Positions 1 to 10,459 of a stretch of 64,000 nucleotides of DNA are shown here, one piece after another; the first letter of the stretch is position 1, and every line of letters starts with the position of its first letter. Under the pieces are notes generated by a model. That model worked only from the letters and a program-made list of their open reading frames with translations. It made no database searches and was not told the DNA's origin. A program made the translations under genes and the position numbers. The DNA is from Tetracentron sinense (taxonomy: Eukaryota > Streptophyta > Magnoliopsida > Trochodendrales > Trochodendraceae), in assembly GCA_015143295.1 (NCBI GenBank), contig CM026556.1, positions 19,530,547-19,594,546 on the forward strand, in the 5' to 3' direction.

Positions 1-1060
1 AATGTGATAAGAACAAAGGTAGCTTGCAAACTCCTTCGCGATCCCTTCCTTTATCATCTTATCTAGATCACATCGCAACATCCTCCTTCGCAGCATCTCC
101 ACCAATGCATTAAATAGAATTTAAATGGCATTAGGGAAACCAGTATTCAATTCGCCATTTTCAGGGAAACTGAATGAATCTGCCCTTTACAAATTGCCAA
201 AACCTACTACATATTAACCTCTAGTATGAATGCATGAATGATAAACAATTTATCATATATTATGACCCATAACTATAATCTCATATAAAAAAGATGCTAC
301 ATGATGATGGAGTACTTTTTCTAATTTTTAAAAGGATTTAAAATTTGATAACAATTATCAAATCTCCTGATAAAAATCTATATCTTATATACATGAAACC
401 CCAGAAAAAATAAAACAATTATATTTTCCATAAAAAAATTTTCATAATCAAATATTGTAATTTCGGAAAAATTTGAAAGCCTCTTGGAAAATTAATTTAG
501 AAAACTCCTTTTCCCACTTTATATTTTCGACTCAAGTTTTGACCTTCAAAAAGATTGATTCTGGAAAAACTTTCTTCATGAAAGTTGTAGATCTTTTTGA
601 CGGCTTCGAAACGATGTACTGATAGACCTAAATCATACTTACGGTCATAAAGTTATGGCCAAAATACCAAAACTGTATCGATTCTTCTAATCAAATTCAA
701 ATTCGAAAATCCATGAATCAATTTAAATCGAAATAAGCTTTAATCTCCAAGAACGCTTAAGCAAGGGTGTCAAACACCATGGGATTTATTAATTAAAGAT
801 CAAATCATTTGAAAGGAATTTCAAAATAAACTCTTTGTTTTGAATTTAATTATATCACATATAATACTAGTTTTTAAAATTTATTTAATTATCAAATCTC
901 ATTCAATAATATAATTAATATTTATTTATTCATCTTATGAACAAATAAAATAATAAATACTACGAGCAATATTAAATAGATCTAAATTAATTCATCTCAT
1001 GAATTAAATCATCCATGTAATTACCTTATCAAAATAAACAAAAAATACTCCTAACCATGT
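1..1060 (-). other. Non-coding leader of Copia-like element H
   Basis: This AT-rich stretch lies downstream (minus strand) of a primer-binding site and LTR, so by position it is the internal 5' part of an LTR retrotransposon whose body continues left of the window. I see no reading frame of note and no recognisable gag domain. Its placement is inference from the PBS/LTR layout only. Confidence 0.55.
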
Positions 1061-1072
1061 GCTCTGATACCA
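1061..1072 (-). other. Primer-binding site, initiator Met-tRNA type (element H)
   Basis: The plus strand reads GCTCTGATACCA, which is TGGTATCAGAGC on the minus strand, the usual plant Copia primer site. It is separated by two bases from the LTR end at 1075, the same spacing seen in element D. Confidence 0.85.
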
Positions 1073-1074
1073 AT

Positions 1075-2364
1075 TGAAGGGGGATCCGGATAAAAATTTA
1101 GGCGGAAACAGGATCCCCTAGATCTTAACACCATAGAAAGTATCAAAATTATCTAAGAGTTTTAGTCATATCACCTCGGTGAATGTTTTTCACCGGTGAA
1201 GCTTAATCCACTCGAACCGTCAGAACTTTTTGTAGAGATTTCTCCGAAAAAATACTAGAAGCTCGATCCTTGTTCTTCGCTATCCCCACGAAGCTTTAGA
1301 ATCTCCTTTGGAATTATAGAAGCAAGAGAAAGAAGATGGATCAATGGTGTAGACCTTCTATCACCAATAATACTAAGTTTCAAAACCCTAGATTTGCAAA
1401 ACTCAACTAGGACCACCAATATAGCTCCCGAAAATCCCTAGGGGTCTCCCCTAGGGCTCACGGTTTGGAGAGAGAGAGGAGAGGAGAGAAATTTTTTTGG
1501 AGAATTCTACTTAATGGTCTAGGGTGTTGGGGTATTTATAGACTAGGATCTTATCCTAATCCTACTCCAACTTGATCTTATCTAGTAGGATTTATTAATT
1601 AACAATAACTCTTATTATTAATTAAATAAACTCCTACTTAATCTATAACTACTTTAGTTATAATAATCCTATTAATTAAAGAGTCCCTATTATAAGAGGA
1701 TTCCTTATTTAAAAGGGATAAGTCAACATGCTACACCAAAGTATGAAACCTAGTCAAACTAGGAATCCACAAGGGGGGCGTGAGCTTCTATGGGGCGTGG
1801 GATTTGAGGAGTTAAAACTCCTTATTGTAATCTAATTACAATAACATCTTAATCCTAATTGCAATTCAACACTTGGTTTTAATTCCATAATAAAAGGAAT
1901 TATATTTCAATAATTATTCAATTAAACAAATCCTAATCCAATTAGGATTCCTCAAGTGGGCGCCCCACCCTAGGGTTTAAACCCATGGGCTTTGGCCCAT
2001 ATTAAAGGTCCATTTTATTGGGTTTATGGATATGGGTCAAACCCATTTGCCCTTTAATTATGTTAATCAAATAATTACTAAAATAATCCCTTAGTTTAAA
2101 TTAACAATTAATTTAAACAATAGATTAACTATTAATCTATTTAATTAAATGATTAACTTTTAATCACATAAATTAATTGATTAACTTTTAAACATGACCT
2201 CGAAGAGGATGTCGATATCTTTTTAATGGCTCAAAAATCACTTAATTCTGATTTTGAATGAGAAAACTAGAATTCTCTCAAGTTGAGGGTATTTCTCAAC
2301 ATCCCTCTTTGCGACACTTAGAGTATTGTATAGTCTTGTTTCATTTATCCCAAACACCCTAACA
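1075..2364 (-). repeat. 5' LTR of Copia-like element H
   Basis: On the minus strand the 1290-bp LTR begins TGTTAGGGTGTTTGGG and ends CCCCCTTCA next to the PBS. A TATA box (CTATAAATACC, plus 1531-1541) is followed by a CT-rich stretch, as expected for the U3/R border. The base composition and the motifs GCGCCCACTT and AATCCTAATTGGATTAGGA resemble the LTR of element I at the other end of the window, in opposite orientation. The adjacent five bases on the right, TACTT, are the presumed target duplication; the partner lies outside the window. Confidence 0.8.
1531..1541 (-). promoter_or_regulatory. TATA box in LTR of H
   Basis: CTATAAATACC on the minus strand, about 820 bases into the LTR and just upstream of a pyrimidine-rich run, fits a retrotransposon U3 core promoter. 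Confidence 0.6.
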
Positions 2365-3228
2365 TACTTTCCACACATATTTTTATTCATTTGAAACCTC
2401 CTTTCATTTTAAAACATGAAGCCATCATCCTATTAAGGGTTTTGGCTTGGAAAGACACTATTCACAGCACTATTCATAGCACTATTCCTAGCCTAGGGAA
2501 CTTGGTTCCAGGGTTCTACAACTTGTCCTCAAGAATTGAACATGTGTCAGCTTCATGGAGACTGGCACTAAATATGATTTGTGGGGGTTTTATCCTCACG
2601 GATGGGACAGGTGTCTAGCACCAAATTTGGATCCATGAGGTTTTGGTCCGCACGGTTGGACACGTGTCAGTCTCTTGGAAATTGACATTAAATATGATCC
2701 CTGTTGGATCTATGAGGTTTTGTCCTCATGGACATAACACGTGTTAGCCTCTTGAAGGCCAACACTTTAGGGTTGGATCCGTGGGGTTTTAACCTCACGG
2801 ATAGGATACGTGTTAGCCTCTTTGGAAGCTGTCACTTAGGGTGGATCCGTGAGGTTTATCCTCACGGATCAAACCTCACCCTGCTTAGCTAAGGGATATG
2901 ATGCCACTCATTAGCATTTATTGCTAACAGGCTAAAGGTACCGTGCATGCCATAGGCACACGTGAACCTAACCGTCTCTCCGAGAGACTGAGATCAGGTG
3001 TGTGCTATTGCACACACACCTAGGCAATGGACGGTGAGATTTTCACTGCCCACAGCAACATAAAAAAAATTATTTTTGGATTTTATAGTTTTTCAATGTT
3101 TTTTGGATTTTTCAAAATAAGAAAACAGAAAAACAAACCAAAACAACTAAAAAACTAGTAAAAAGTAAAAATACTAGTATACAGAAATAGCATAGCACTA
3201 GGACAAGATATAACAGGAGCAGCACACC
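2365..3228. other. Intervening non-coding DNA between elements H and J
   Basis: No gene is visible. The stretch holds CACTATTCACAGCAC-type motifs (2454-2490) that resemble the reverse complement of the minisatellite in the chromovirus LTRs, the hairpin repeats listed separately, and an A/T-rich run at 3060-3190. That run resembles the DNA just after pol in element D and so probably belongs to element J. Confidence 0.5.
2530..2870. repeat. Diverged tandem repeat carrying hairpins
   Basis: About four diverged units of roughly 75-95 bp, each with a segment GGATCC(G/A)TGAGG, a short T-rich loop, CCTCACGGAT, and then a G-box-like (A)CACGTGT and the words TTAGCCTCTTG or TCAGTCTCTTG. The last unit has a perfect 11-bp stem (GATCCGTGAGG at 2844-2854, CCTCACGGATC at 2860-2870) around a 5-base loop. 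The earlier units are imperfect copies. Confidence 0.7.
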
Positions 3229-5169
3229 CTAGGCTACGACAGGCACGGGCTGAGTGAAGCCCTTCAGCTCTTCCTTTCTCACCCAAACGGTTTTAGCAGT
3301 TTGATTGACCCTTTGGTCTCTAACCGTTTCAGTTGAGGTAGGTATGACCTTTTGCCTCTTCTTCCTGTTCCTCATTTTCCAGGATTGAGTCCTAGAATTA
3401 TGGTGGGTATTATGGTTCTCCCCGTTACCACCTTTATATCTAGCATAAGGAGTGTCATGACCATGCCACTGTCTAGAGTTATGAGCAATTTTTATCACAT
3501 CTTTACACAAACTCCTAGACTTCTCCACTAGGACATTAACTCTCTTTTGAAGATTCCCATTAGAATTGTTGTGGTTCTCAAAACCATGATTGGGCATTCT
3601 TCGAAGTTTAGGACATCGAGGCTTAATATGACCCTTCACTCCATATTTATGACATATAAGAATGAATTTCTGAGTAGAACTTTCCCTTTAGCAGGAGGGC
3701 ACCTTTTAGCACCAGGCTTAGTGTTCAAGGTAGATGGAGTTCCCTTCTTATCTCCACACCTCTGATTTTGCTCAAGATCAGCCAACTTGATTTTAAGACT
3801 TGTCTTTTCATCACGACAAACATGCAAATCAGATTCAAGAAGCTGAGTCTTGGCAAGGAGGGAAGCCTTCTCTTCCTCAAACTATGACACAAGAAATCTC
3901 AATCCTGAAGCCACTTTGTCTAAGGCATCTTTTTCTATTTCAATAGATTTGATCTTTTTGCACATGGAAAACTAAACCTTTTTCAACTTTAGGCATTCCT
4001 GAAATAGTTCATCATAGGCTGCCTCAAGGTCTCCCTCAGAATCTGAGTCATTCTGACTCTTATCATCGTCCTCACCATCACTATAGTGTTGGTTACTCAC
4101 AGCATTTAAAGAAGATTCCTTGTCCCAAACAAGGATGCTGTGAAGGCCACATAACCCCTAGTCTCCTCACAAGAAGAACTATCTGATTCCTTAGATTCAG
4201 ATTCACTCTCATCCCTTGCCTTGCCCTTAAATCTTTTCTTAATAGAGTATTCAGTGGCAATATGGCCGTATCTTTGGCATTCATAGCATTGAACACCTTG
4301 GGATTTCTTGTCCACACTTTTAAGATGTTTCTTGTTTTCAAAGTGCTTGGACTCAGGCTTCTCAAAAGATTTTTGTCCTTTCAGATTAAATCTTTTATTA
4401 AATTTCAAAAATTTTCTAAATTTCTTTGCAAATAAAGCTAACTCTTCTTCTTCATCCTTAAGTCACTATCAGAATCATCTATGGATTCCTTGACGGATTT
4501 CTAGGCCATGTATTTTGGTTTCTTAGATGGGTTCAGATGTAACTCATAGGTTTAGAGAGAACCAATCAACTCTTCGATTTTGAGAGCATCAACATTTTTG
4601 CTCTCTTCGATGGCGGTAACCTTTGATCGAAATCTCACAGGTAGAGATCTCAAAATTTTTCTAACAATTTTGGACTTAGGAATTCTTTCCCCTAAATTGA
4701 AACTAGAATTGATAATGTCACTTAGATTAGCATAAAAACTGTCAAAGGTTTCACTATCATCCATCATCAACTTTTCAAACTTAGAGGTAAGCATTTGAAG
4801 TTTGGATATCTTAATAGTTGTAGTCCCTTCATGGGTAGTTTGAAGAATGTCCCATGCCTCTTTCGACATGTCACATTTAGAAATACTTCAAAATTCTTCG
4901 AGTGTGACAGCGACGAAGATTGCATTTAGACCCTTATTATTCCATCTACAACTTTCAAGTTCTACATTAGTCCATTCAGAAGAAAGTTTAGGGATGGTAT
5001 GGTCATCTATGGTCTTTGTTGGATGGGTCCAACCTTGTTCAAAGGAGAACCATACTCTCTCATCTAATGATTTTAGAAACGTTCTCATTCGAGCTTTTCA
5101 ATAGGCATAATTATTCCCATCAAATAATGGGGGATAAGAGATGGATCCTCCCTCTCTTTGGAGATTCAT
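3229..5169 (-). pseudogene. gag: Copia/Sirevirus-type gag remnant of element J
   Basis: Broken pieces on the minus strand align, in order, with the gag of element D. The N-terminus (MNLQREGGS, then PPLFDGNNYAY) starts at 5169. A UBN2/DUF4219-like middle follows (4552-5088, e.g. KISKLQML, KIVRKILRSLP, VTAIEESKNVD). Next comes a zinc knuckle with its last Cys changed to Tyr (CYECQRYGHIATEY, near 4270). A second knuckle-like motif (HKYGVKGHIKPRC) and the word VWVRKEELK, typical of the gag/protease border, lie at 3229-3660. Several stops and frameshifts separate them. After 3229 no protease, integrase or RT can be read; the sequence passes to A/T-rich DNA like that after pol in D. The copy is dead and internally deleted. 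Confidence 0.85.
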
Positions 5170-5217
5170 ATTCACCGAATCTAAGAATAAGATCGAACTA
5201 ACAAAATTGGTGAACCC

Positions 5218-5229
5218 GCTCTGATACCA
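5218..5229 (-). other. Primer-binding site, initiator Met-tRNA type (element J)
   Basis: Minus-strand TGGTATCAGAGC between the J LTR and the gag start at 5169, matching the layout of element D. Confidence 0.85.
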
Positions 5230-6000
5230 ATTAAAAAATTTGGTGAACCTCAAATCTAGGATTTGAGTTGAGAATCTCACAAGTTCAAGGGAATGGTTCG
5301 ATTTCCCTAAAAGTCTATCTACTCTTTTTATGATTTTAACAATTAAGTTATTAACTTAAGGGACGATAAAGTTTAAGTGCAGAAATAGAAAACCAAGCAA
5401 TCCACAACACAATGATTTTTACGTGGAAACCCTTCCGGGAAAAATCACGGGACCTAGTCCAACCATGAGAATCCACTAAGACAAAGTTAACAAGAACTTA
5501 CAAGACTCGAACTTGACTCCTCCGGACTCGACACTACGATCCTTCAGTTCTTCGTCCTCCACGCCTCGAAAATTTATCACGTACTCACAAGTCCCGTGAC
5601 CAACCACAGCCACTTGTACTTCTCCTTGTATCTCAAAAACAGTCCACGATCTTCCGATCGATCTCCGTCAATGACAGCTTCGGATTCCACCGACCAAATC
5701 ACACATCCAGGATCCTTCTCGGATCGATCTCTTTCACAAAGGCTCTAGAACACTCCGGCCAAGTTTTTCTATCCATAACGGGTTGATGGTTTGATAAAAA
5801 ATCAATTCCTAGATGGACTCCTTCAATGAAAAAGTCAAAGCAAGCAAGATTGGAGCTTTTGGCTCGCAAACTCTAGGTTGAAAGAACCTAACAAAGAGGG
5901 TAGAGAAAAATAATTCCCATAAGTTCTATGACCTCTGGAAAAACTTAAAAACACTCTCCACACACTCCTAAGGTTGTTCTCTATGAGCTAGAAGGGTTCC

Positions 6001-6013
6001 TAATATATAGAGG
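6001..6013 (-). promoter_or_regulatory. TATA box in LTR of J
   Basis: The minus strand reads CCTCTATATATTAGG, downstream of the palindrome array in the sense of transcription, so it is a likely U3 core promoter. Confidence 0.55.
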
Positions 6014-6096
6014 ATCAGAAACCAAGTTTAGAGGTTGCTAAAACCAAAGGAAGTTGCCAAAATAGCTTAAAATCGAATTTGCATAAAATCCCACAT

Positions 6097-6253
6097 CAGG
6101 GTCGACCCTGGGAGTCACTTGGGTTGACCCAAACTCCCACTTCAGTCGACCAAAAGGTCTTCCAGGGTCGACCCTGGAAATTTGCACTCTCTGCCTGATT
6201 TTGCCATACAAAAACTTCTATACCTAGGGTTGATCCTCACTAGTCAAGGTCAA
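6097..6253 (-). promoter_or_regulatory. TCGA-centred palindrome array and core in LTR of J
   Basis: There are perfect palindromes CAGGGTCGACCCTG (6097-6110) and TTCCAGGGTCGACCCTGGAA (6160-6179). Two decayed members are centred near 6125 and 6147, so the four centres are about 22 bp apart. Upstream in the sense of transcription is a core GTTTTTGTATGG...CAGAGAG (about 6190-6216), then two weaker palindromes centred near 6231 and 6251. The layout mirrors the D LTR. Confidence 0.7.
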
Positions 6254-7050
6254 ACCTGAGGTGCAAACAAGATTTTTAAACATCATTTTTAGCTCTTCAC
6301 CCTACATGAAAGTTGCATCTCTTTTCGATGCGATCAATTTGATATATTATAAAGCAAAATCTGAGCTATGGTTTGGGAGATATGCCACCTACAAGCAACC
6401 TTTGTTTTTTGAAAATTTTCATAATTTTTAGCTTATTTTGCACTACTTATCTCATCACCTAGGGTTCGTATTGTGAGCACGGGTTTCGGGGAACCCTAAA
6501 AATTAATCTCACGGGATTAGAGTCGCCACTTATTCATTCAGAAGGGATAAGTCCCCGTGGAAAGTTGGATAAGGACTTGGTCTCCGATCAAAGATCAGGT
6601 TAAGAGGTTCGGTTAAGTTTGGGGAAGGGGTTAGGCACCCCGACACTTCCACTTATAGTGGTTCCCTACTTGCTAGATTTAAGCCAAAAAAAGATCAAAG
6701 TTAAACAAATGCCTAAGTGTTTAAGTTAATACTAACTGAAAGAAAGTAAGGGTTAGGTTGCCTATGTACTCACATTAGGGGTGAGATCAGACCAAGTGTA
6801 GTTCTAGCACTTGAGCCCGTGCTAAAGGTAAGGGATGTGTGTGTGTGCACCAAAGGTGCCTAATGGGCCTAATCCGGTAGATTAGGGTTTTGCTTGACCG
6901 GGTTTGGTCAATGTGCAAAGTTATGGGCCTGGTACGTCGAGGGGTAGTCCGGTAGACTAAGGTTGAGGCGCGGTAAGCCAAGGATGAAGCCCGGAGGTAA
7001 AAGGGTGTATTAACCCGGGGTTAGGGTTGCTAACCGGGGTTAAAACAGGA

Positions 7051-7529
7051 GTTAACCATGGTTAGGGGTGCTAACCATGGTTAAAAAATCTAAGAAGTTT
7101 GTGAGGGTTTAACTGGGGTTAGGGTTCACCCCTGGGTAAAATAGAAGCATGGTTAGGTAGCCTACAGTCCAGGCTATCCAATGGGTCTGGTCTCAGCCCA
7201 ATAGCACTTCGGGTGTGGCCCCCACAGGAGCCCAAAGTTGATAAAAATTAAGCATGTACTATTAGTAATCCTATTCCCGACAGCTTAAACAGTGAGTTTA
7301 ACCAATGTTTGGGGCCCTGCTAACCATGGTTAGGCTTGGTCTAAAATTTTATAGGGAGGAAGCTAAGAGTTAGGGCTTTCCAATGGAACAATGGTGGGCC
7401 CTAGGGCATACCATGTGTGGGCCCCACGAGTGCCTAAAGTCTTTAAGAAAACAGGCCAAAGATGTCGGTGGACTGATCACTGACATATAGACAGCTCTGG
7501 TTTGAAGGCCCCCTAACCATGGTTAGGGG
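7051..7529. repeat. TAACCATGGTTA palindromes in C1 LTR
   Basis: The perfect palindrome TAACCATGGTTA occurs four times (7053-7064, 7072-7083, 7321-7332, 7514-7525). The last is extended to a 20-bp perfect palindrome, CCCCTAACCATGGTTAGGGG (7510-7529). The sites lie downstream of the TATA box in the sense of transcription, so in R or U5. Confidence 0.75.
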
Positions 7530-7653
7530 TCGATTTAGGGTCTGAAAATTGGTAGGGGGCTGGCCAAGGGTCTGAGGTACCCAAACTTGGCCCTGGAACT
7601 GACCAGGGCTCAGCTTAATTGGGGTTAAATGGCGAGTTACAGAGAAGCTCAAT

Positions 7654-7680
7654 AGTGTCGGCACTGCTATTGCCGACACT
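7654..7680. repeat. Perfect 10-bp stem-loop in C1 LTR
   Basis: AGTGTCGGCA (7654-7663) and TGCCGACACT (7671-7680) are exact reverse complements around a 7-base loop. Confidence 0.75.
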
Positions 7681-8324
7681 AATGCATTTTAAAAAAAAAA
7701 CACTAATTTCCCTACTGGGGCCTGCACCAGTGCGAGTCTAGGGGTACCCTCATGGACTGAGGGACACCTAGACCCCTTTGGGAATAACCATGCACGCGAG
7801 GGAGGGTGTTGCACCCGTGCTAAGCCTCTAAGGGGTTCCCCACGCCTATGGTGAAGGCGGGGACCCCTGTCCCTGGCTGTGAGAGCTACTGTAAGCAAAA
7901 GAACAAGAGAAGGACCCCCTAGAATAGGACCAAGGGGTTTTACATTGATTTGTAAGGAAAAGAAAGAGAAAAAAAAGGAGTCTACCCTCTGTAGACCTTC
8001 GGTGGTGCCTGTGTAGCAGGTGGTGGCAATATGCAGTGGCTCACGGTGGACCCTGGCAGGTTGTGGAGGTCCTAAGGGATCTAAAGAATACCCACAGTAG
8101 ACTGGGTGGATTGAGGTGGGGTTGTAGTGATGGTGTTACTAAGCTTGGGTATAGCAGTGGTGATATGGTGGTGCAACTGGAGTTAAGGCTGGGGGAGTCC
8201 TAGATGACTTGGTAAGGTTCTGAGGTAAGGGTTGGAGCTCAGGTGAGGCTGAGGTGGGCTGGACACAGTCGGGCAGGGGATGGTTGTGATAATTTTGGAG
8301 TGTAGAACCCATGAGGGGGCTGAG

Positions 8325-8335
8325 CTTATATAGAA
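8325..8335 (-). promoter_or_regulatory. TATA box in C1 LTR
   Basis: Minus-strand CTATATAAGCTC with CT-rich DNA next to it. Upstream in the sense of transcription, at 8457-8519, lie two mutually inverted GTAAT-CGA-ATTAC stem motifs (arms CGGTAAT/ATTACCG). Confidence 0.55.
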
Positions 8336-8749
8336 GAGGAGAGGAAGGTGCCTGGGGGCATTTAGGGTATTAAAAGAGGCATGGGGGACCAATAGTGGAG
8401 GACCTAAGGTGGTAGGAAGGTCTGTGATACGCGTTTGCAGAAGTTTCAGTGGTGGCGGTAATCGAATTACTGCCACCCAAAATACTGAGATTTTGAGGGT
8501 ATCGGTAATTCGATTACCGACACTTTGGCCTTATTTCTTCTTTAGGCCAGACCCATGCACACTTGGGCCGAAAGCTAACTGGTTTGCCATTTTTGGAGTC
8601 TTCCAGCCCATTTTCGAAATCATGAGGGGTATGGGCCCCACCCTAGGGGACCCTAGGGGTCGGTGGGCCCAAGTTTGGGCCAACCAAAGGTCTTAAGCTT
8701 GGGTTTTGAGGATTTGGACTAGGCAAGTGGGCCTCGAGCCCGAGGGACT

Positions 8750-9010
8750 TAAACCTAGGTTTGGCTAGGGTTTAGGCTAGGGCTAGGTCTAGGACATGTC
8801 TAGGGTTAATCCTAGAGTTTACCTAGGGTTTGAACTAGGGTTTTGGAATACCAATGGTAGTTGGCTTTGAGCCCAAAGGTTTCAGTTCTAGGTTTTTTAG
8901 GGTTTAGGATCTTCCTAGGGTTTGTTTAGGGTTAGCCTAGGGTTTAATGGTCCTAAATGTAATGGGCCTAGAGCCCAAGGTTTAGGTCCTATGGTTTACC
9001 TAGGGTTTCC
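8750..9010. repeat. Telobox-like TAGGGTTT cluster in C1 LTR
   Basis: The words TAGGGTTT and CTAGGGTTTAG recur many times with irregular spacing; a similar cluster is found in the C2 LTR fragment at 35860-36210. They resemble plant interstitial telomere motifs but are not uniform TTTAGGG arrays. Confidence 0.65.
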
Positions 9011-9059
9011 ACTGGGGGATTGACTGGGTTTGTTAGGGTATAAAAATTGGGTGCTTACA

Positions 9060-9075
9060 GTTGCCCCTCTTTGCC
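9060..9075 (-). other. Polypurine tract of C1
   Basis: Minus-strand GGCAAAGAGGGGCAAC abuts the LTR start. The same tract is found in C2 at 36258-36273. Confidence 0.7.
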
Positions 9076-10009
9076 AGAGAGTGCCAGGATGGCAATTGAA
9101 CGGCAAAGACTTGAATCATCCTATTTTTACACCAAGATGGATGATGAGATGCATGCATGCTATGCATATGGTGAGTGAGGTGAAGTGATGAAGACTACTG
9201 CTAGGGGATAGCGAGTAGCCGGGGATGAGAGATAGATACAGGGATGGCGTGGTCCGGAGGCGCTGGCCGAAAGTAAGGTGTCGCTCAGAAGTAACGAGGG
9301 AATTGATTGAAACGGTGTTTCCCGAAGGATATTAAACGAGTCAGTCGGGAGACACACGGAGTGTCAGGAACACACAGAGTGTTGGGAACACACGAGGTGT
9401 TGGACATACGAGGTGTTAGTATATTGACTTGGCATCAATGGAGACCTGGGATGTCAAGGACACACAGGGTGACAAGGTTTGTTTTGTCAATGGAGACTTG
9501 GATGTCGAGATCACACGGAGGTGTCTCTAGGGGTACATGCTGTGAGTGTTGGTTTGTCGACAAGGTTTGTTTTCGTCGATGGAGACTCGTATAATGGGGG
9601 GACATGCAAGGTGTCGGTATTTTGACTCGGCGTCAATGGAGACCTAAGATGTCGAAAATGTACAGGAACGTCTCTGAGGGGACATGCGGTGAGTGTCGGC
9701 AATTTGACTCGGCGTTAATGGAGACTCTATGATGTCAAAGACACATGGGAGTGTTTAGGGGTGTACGCTGTTCAGATGGATGTCATGCAAGGGATAAAGG
9801 TGTGGACGCTTCTCCATGACTCTGTTGATTGCTGCTTGCTGGGGTGGCACGGAAGCTGCTTCTTCAGCTTGTCTTATCGAGGATGCTTGGTGCAGGTTGG
9901 TTCAAATGGATTTTGAAACCAAAAGTTTGTTTTATTTTTGAAATTCTTTTGCAGAAAAAGTGTAGAAGACTTTTACAAAGGCTTTTGATTTTGACAAATG
10001 CATGCTTAG
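9076..10009 (-). repeat. 3' UTR of C1 with tandem repeats
   Basis: No coding region. From about 9340 to 9770 there are diverged units built from GACACACGG(A/G)GTGT, GACTCGGCGTCAATGGAGAC and GGACATGC(G/A)(G/A)GGTGTCGG, at roughly 20-25 and 90-100 bp scale. Matching DNA flanks the insertions in C2 (36550-36706, 38588-38772, 48876-48980). Long, repeat-rich 3' UTRs are known for Tat/Ogre elements. Bases 10005-10009 (CTTAG) are the left target duplication of A. Confidence 0.7.
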
Positions 10010-10438
10010 TGTCGCGACCCAAAACCCACCCTAGGAGTTAGAGTGAACTTTGGACGACTAATCATGGCTTACATGACTTGCTTGACAAACCAACCTGCAA
10101 AAACCCACAGAGCATATACAATAGAGGATGACAGTGGAAACATAACTATAAAATACAGCGGAAGTCTAACAACCTCTAAGTATATACACATGGTCCAAGT
10201 TTAATACAAAGAAATCAAAACAAAGAAAGTGCGGACATGCCCGTCAAAATACATGGATATAATCACTCATGCTCACCCACAGCCAATCCACTCAGAATCT
10301 AACACCACCTACTGATAACCCTCTACGGGAGGTTCCTCCAAAGGCTCCTCGACGTACTCCTCTTCCACCCATGGACCAGGAGCACAAACATCAAATGGAG
10401 CAGCAGCTCCCTCAGAACCTGCCGACATAAGAAGTACG

Positions 10439-10459
10439 GCTGAGCATGGAATACTCAGC
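10439..10459. promoter_or_regulatory. Conserved GCTGAG/CTCAGC stem in chromovirus LTR
   Basis: A six-base stem around CATGGAATA. It occurs in both LTRs of A (also 29549-29569), in the left LTR of B (39206-39226), in the right LTR of B with one G:T pair (46822-46842), and in F as ACTGAG/CTCAGT (37165-37185), a paired change. Confidence 0.5.

Larger units (their letters stand above)
5232..6471 (-). repeat. LTR of degenerate Sirevirus-like element J
   Basis: The stretch between the PBS of J and the start of C1 matches parts of the D LTR on the opposite strand, for example the ACGTGGAAA...CCCG...CACGGGACC segment near 5420-5455. A TATA-like CTATATATTAGG lies at 6001-6013 (minus). The U3 holds the palindrome array listed separately. 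The distal LTR boundary is not clear, and C1 may have cut it, so the right limit is approximate. Confidence 0.7.
6472..9059 (-). repeat. 3' LTR of Tat/Ogre-type element C1
   Basis: This is a 2588-bp LTR. The minus strand begins TGTAAGCACCCAATTTTT and ends CGTGCTCACA. The start of the matching LTR of C2 (61452 onward) aligns with it from TGTGAGCACG through the shared words GGGATTAGAGTCG and GGGGTTAGGCAC. It holds a minus-strand TATA box (8325-8335), inverted-repeat pairs, NcoI-like TAACCATGGTTA palindromes and telobox-like strings, all listed separately. The five bases to its left are CGTAT; no partner is left to test. Confidence 0.85.

Noticed and set aside
3229-3639. 136-codon minus frame as a host gene
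   Set aside because: Contains the Sirevirus gag second zinc-knuckle motif and VWVRKEELK; part of element J.
8750-9010. Interstitial telomere
   Set aside because: TAGGGTTT words are irregular and part of an LTR shared with C2; not a uniform TTTAGGG array.
9307-9594. Plus-strand 95-codon frame with RETHGVSGTHRV words
   Set aside because: Made of the tandem repeats in the C1 3' UTR; no homologous open frame in C2.
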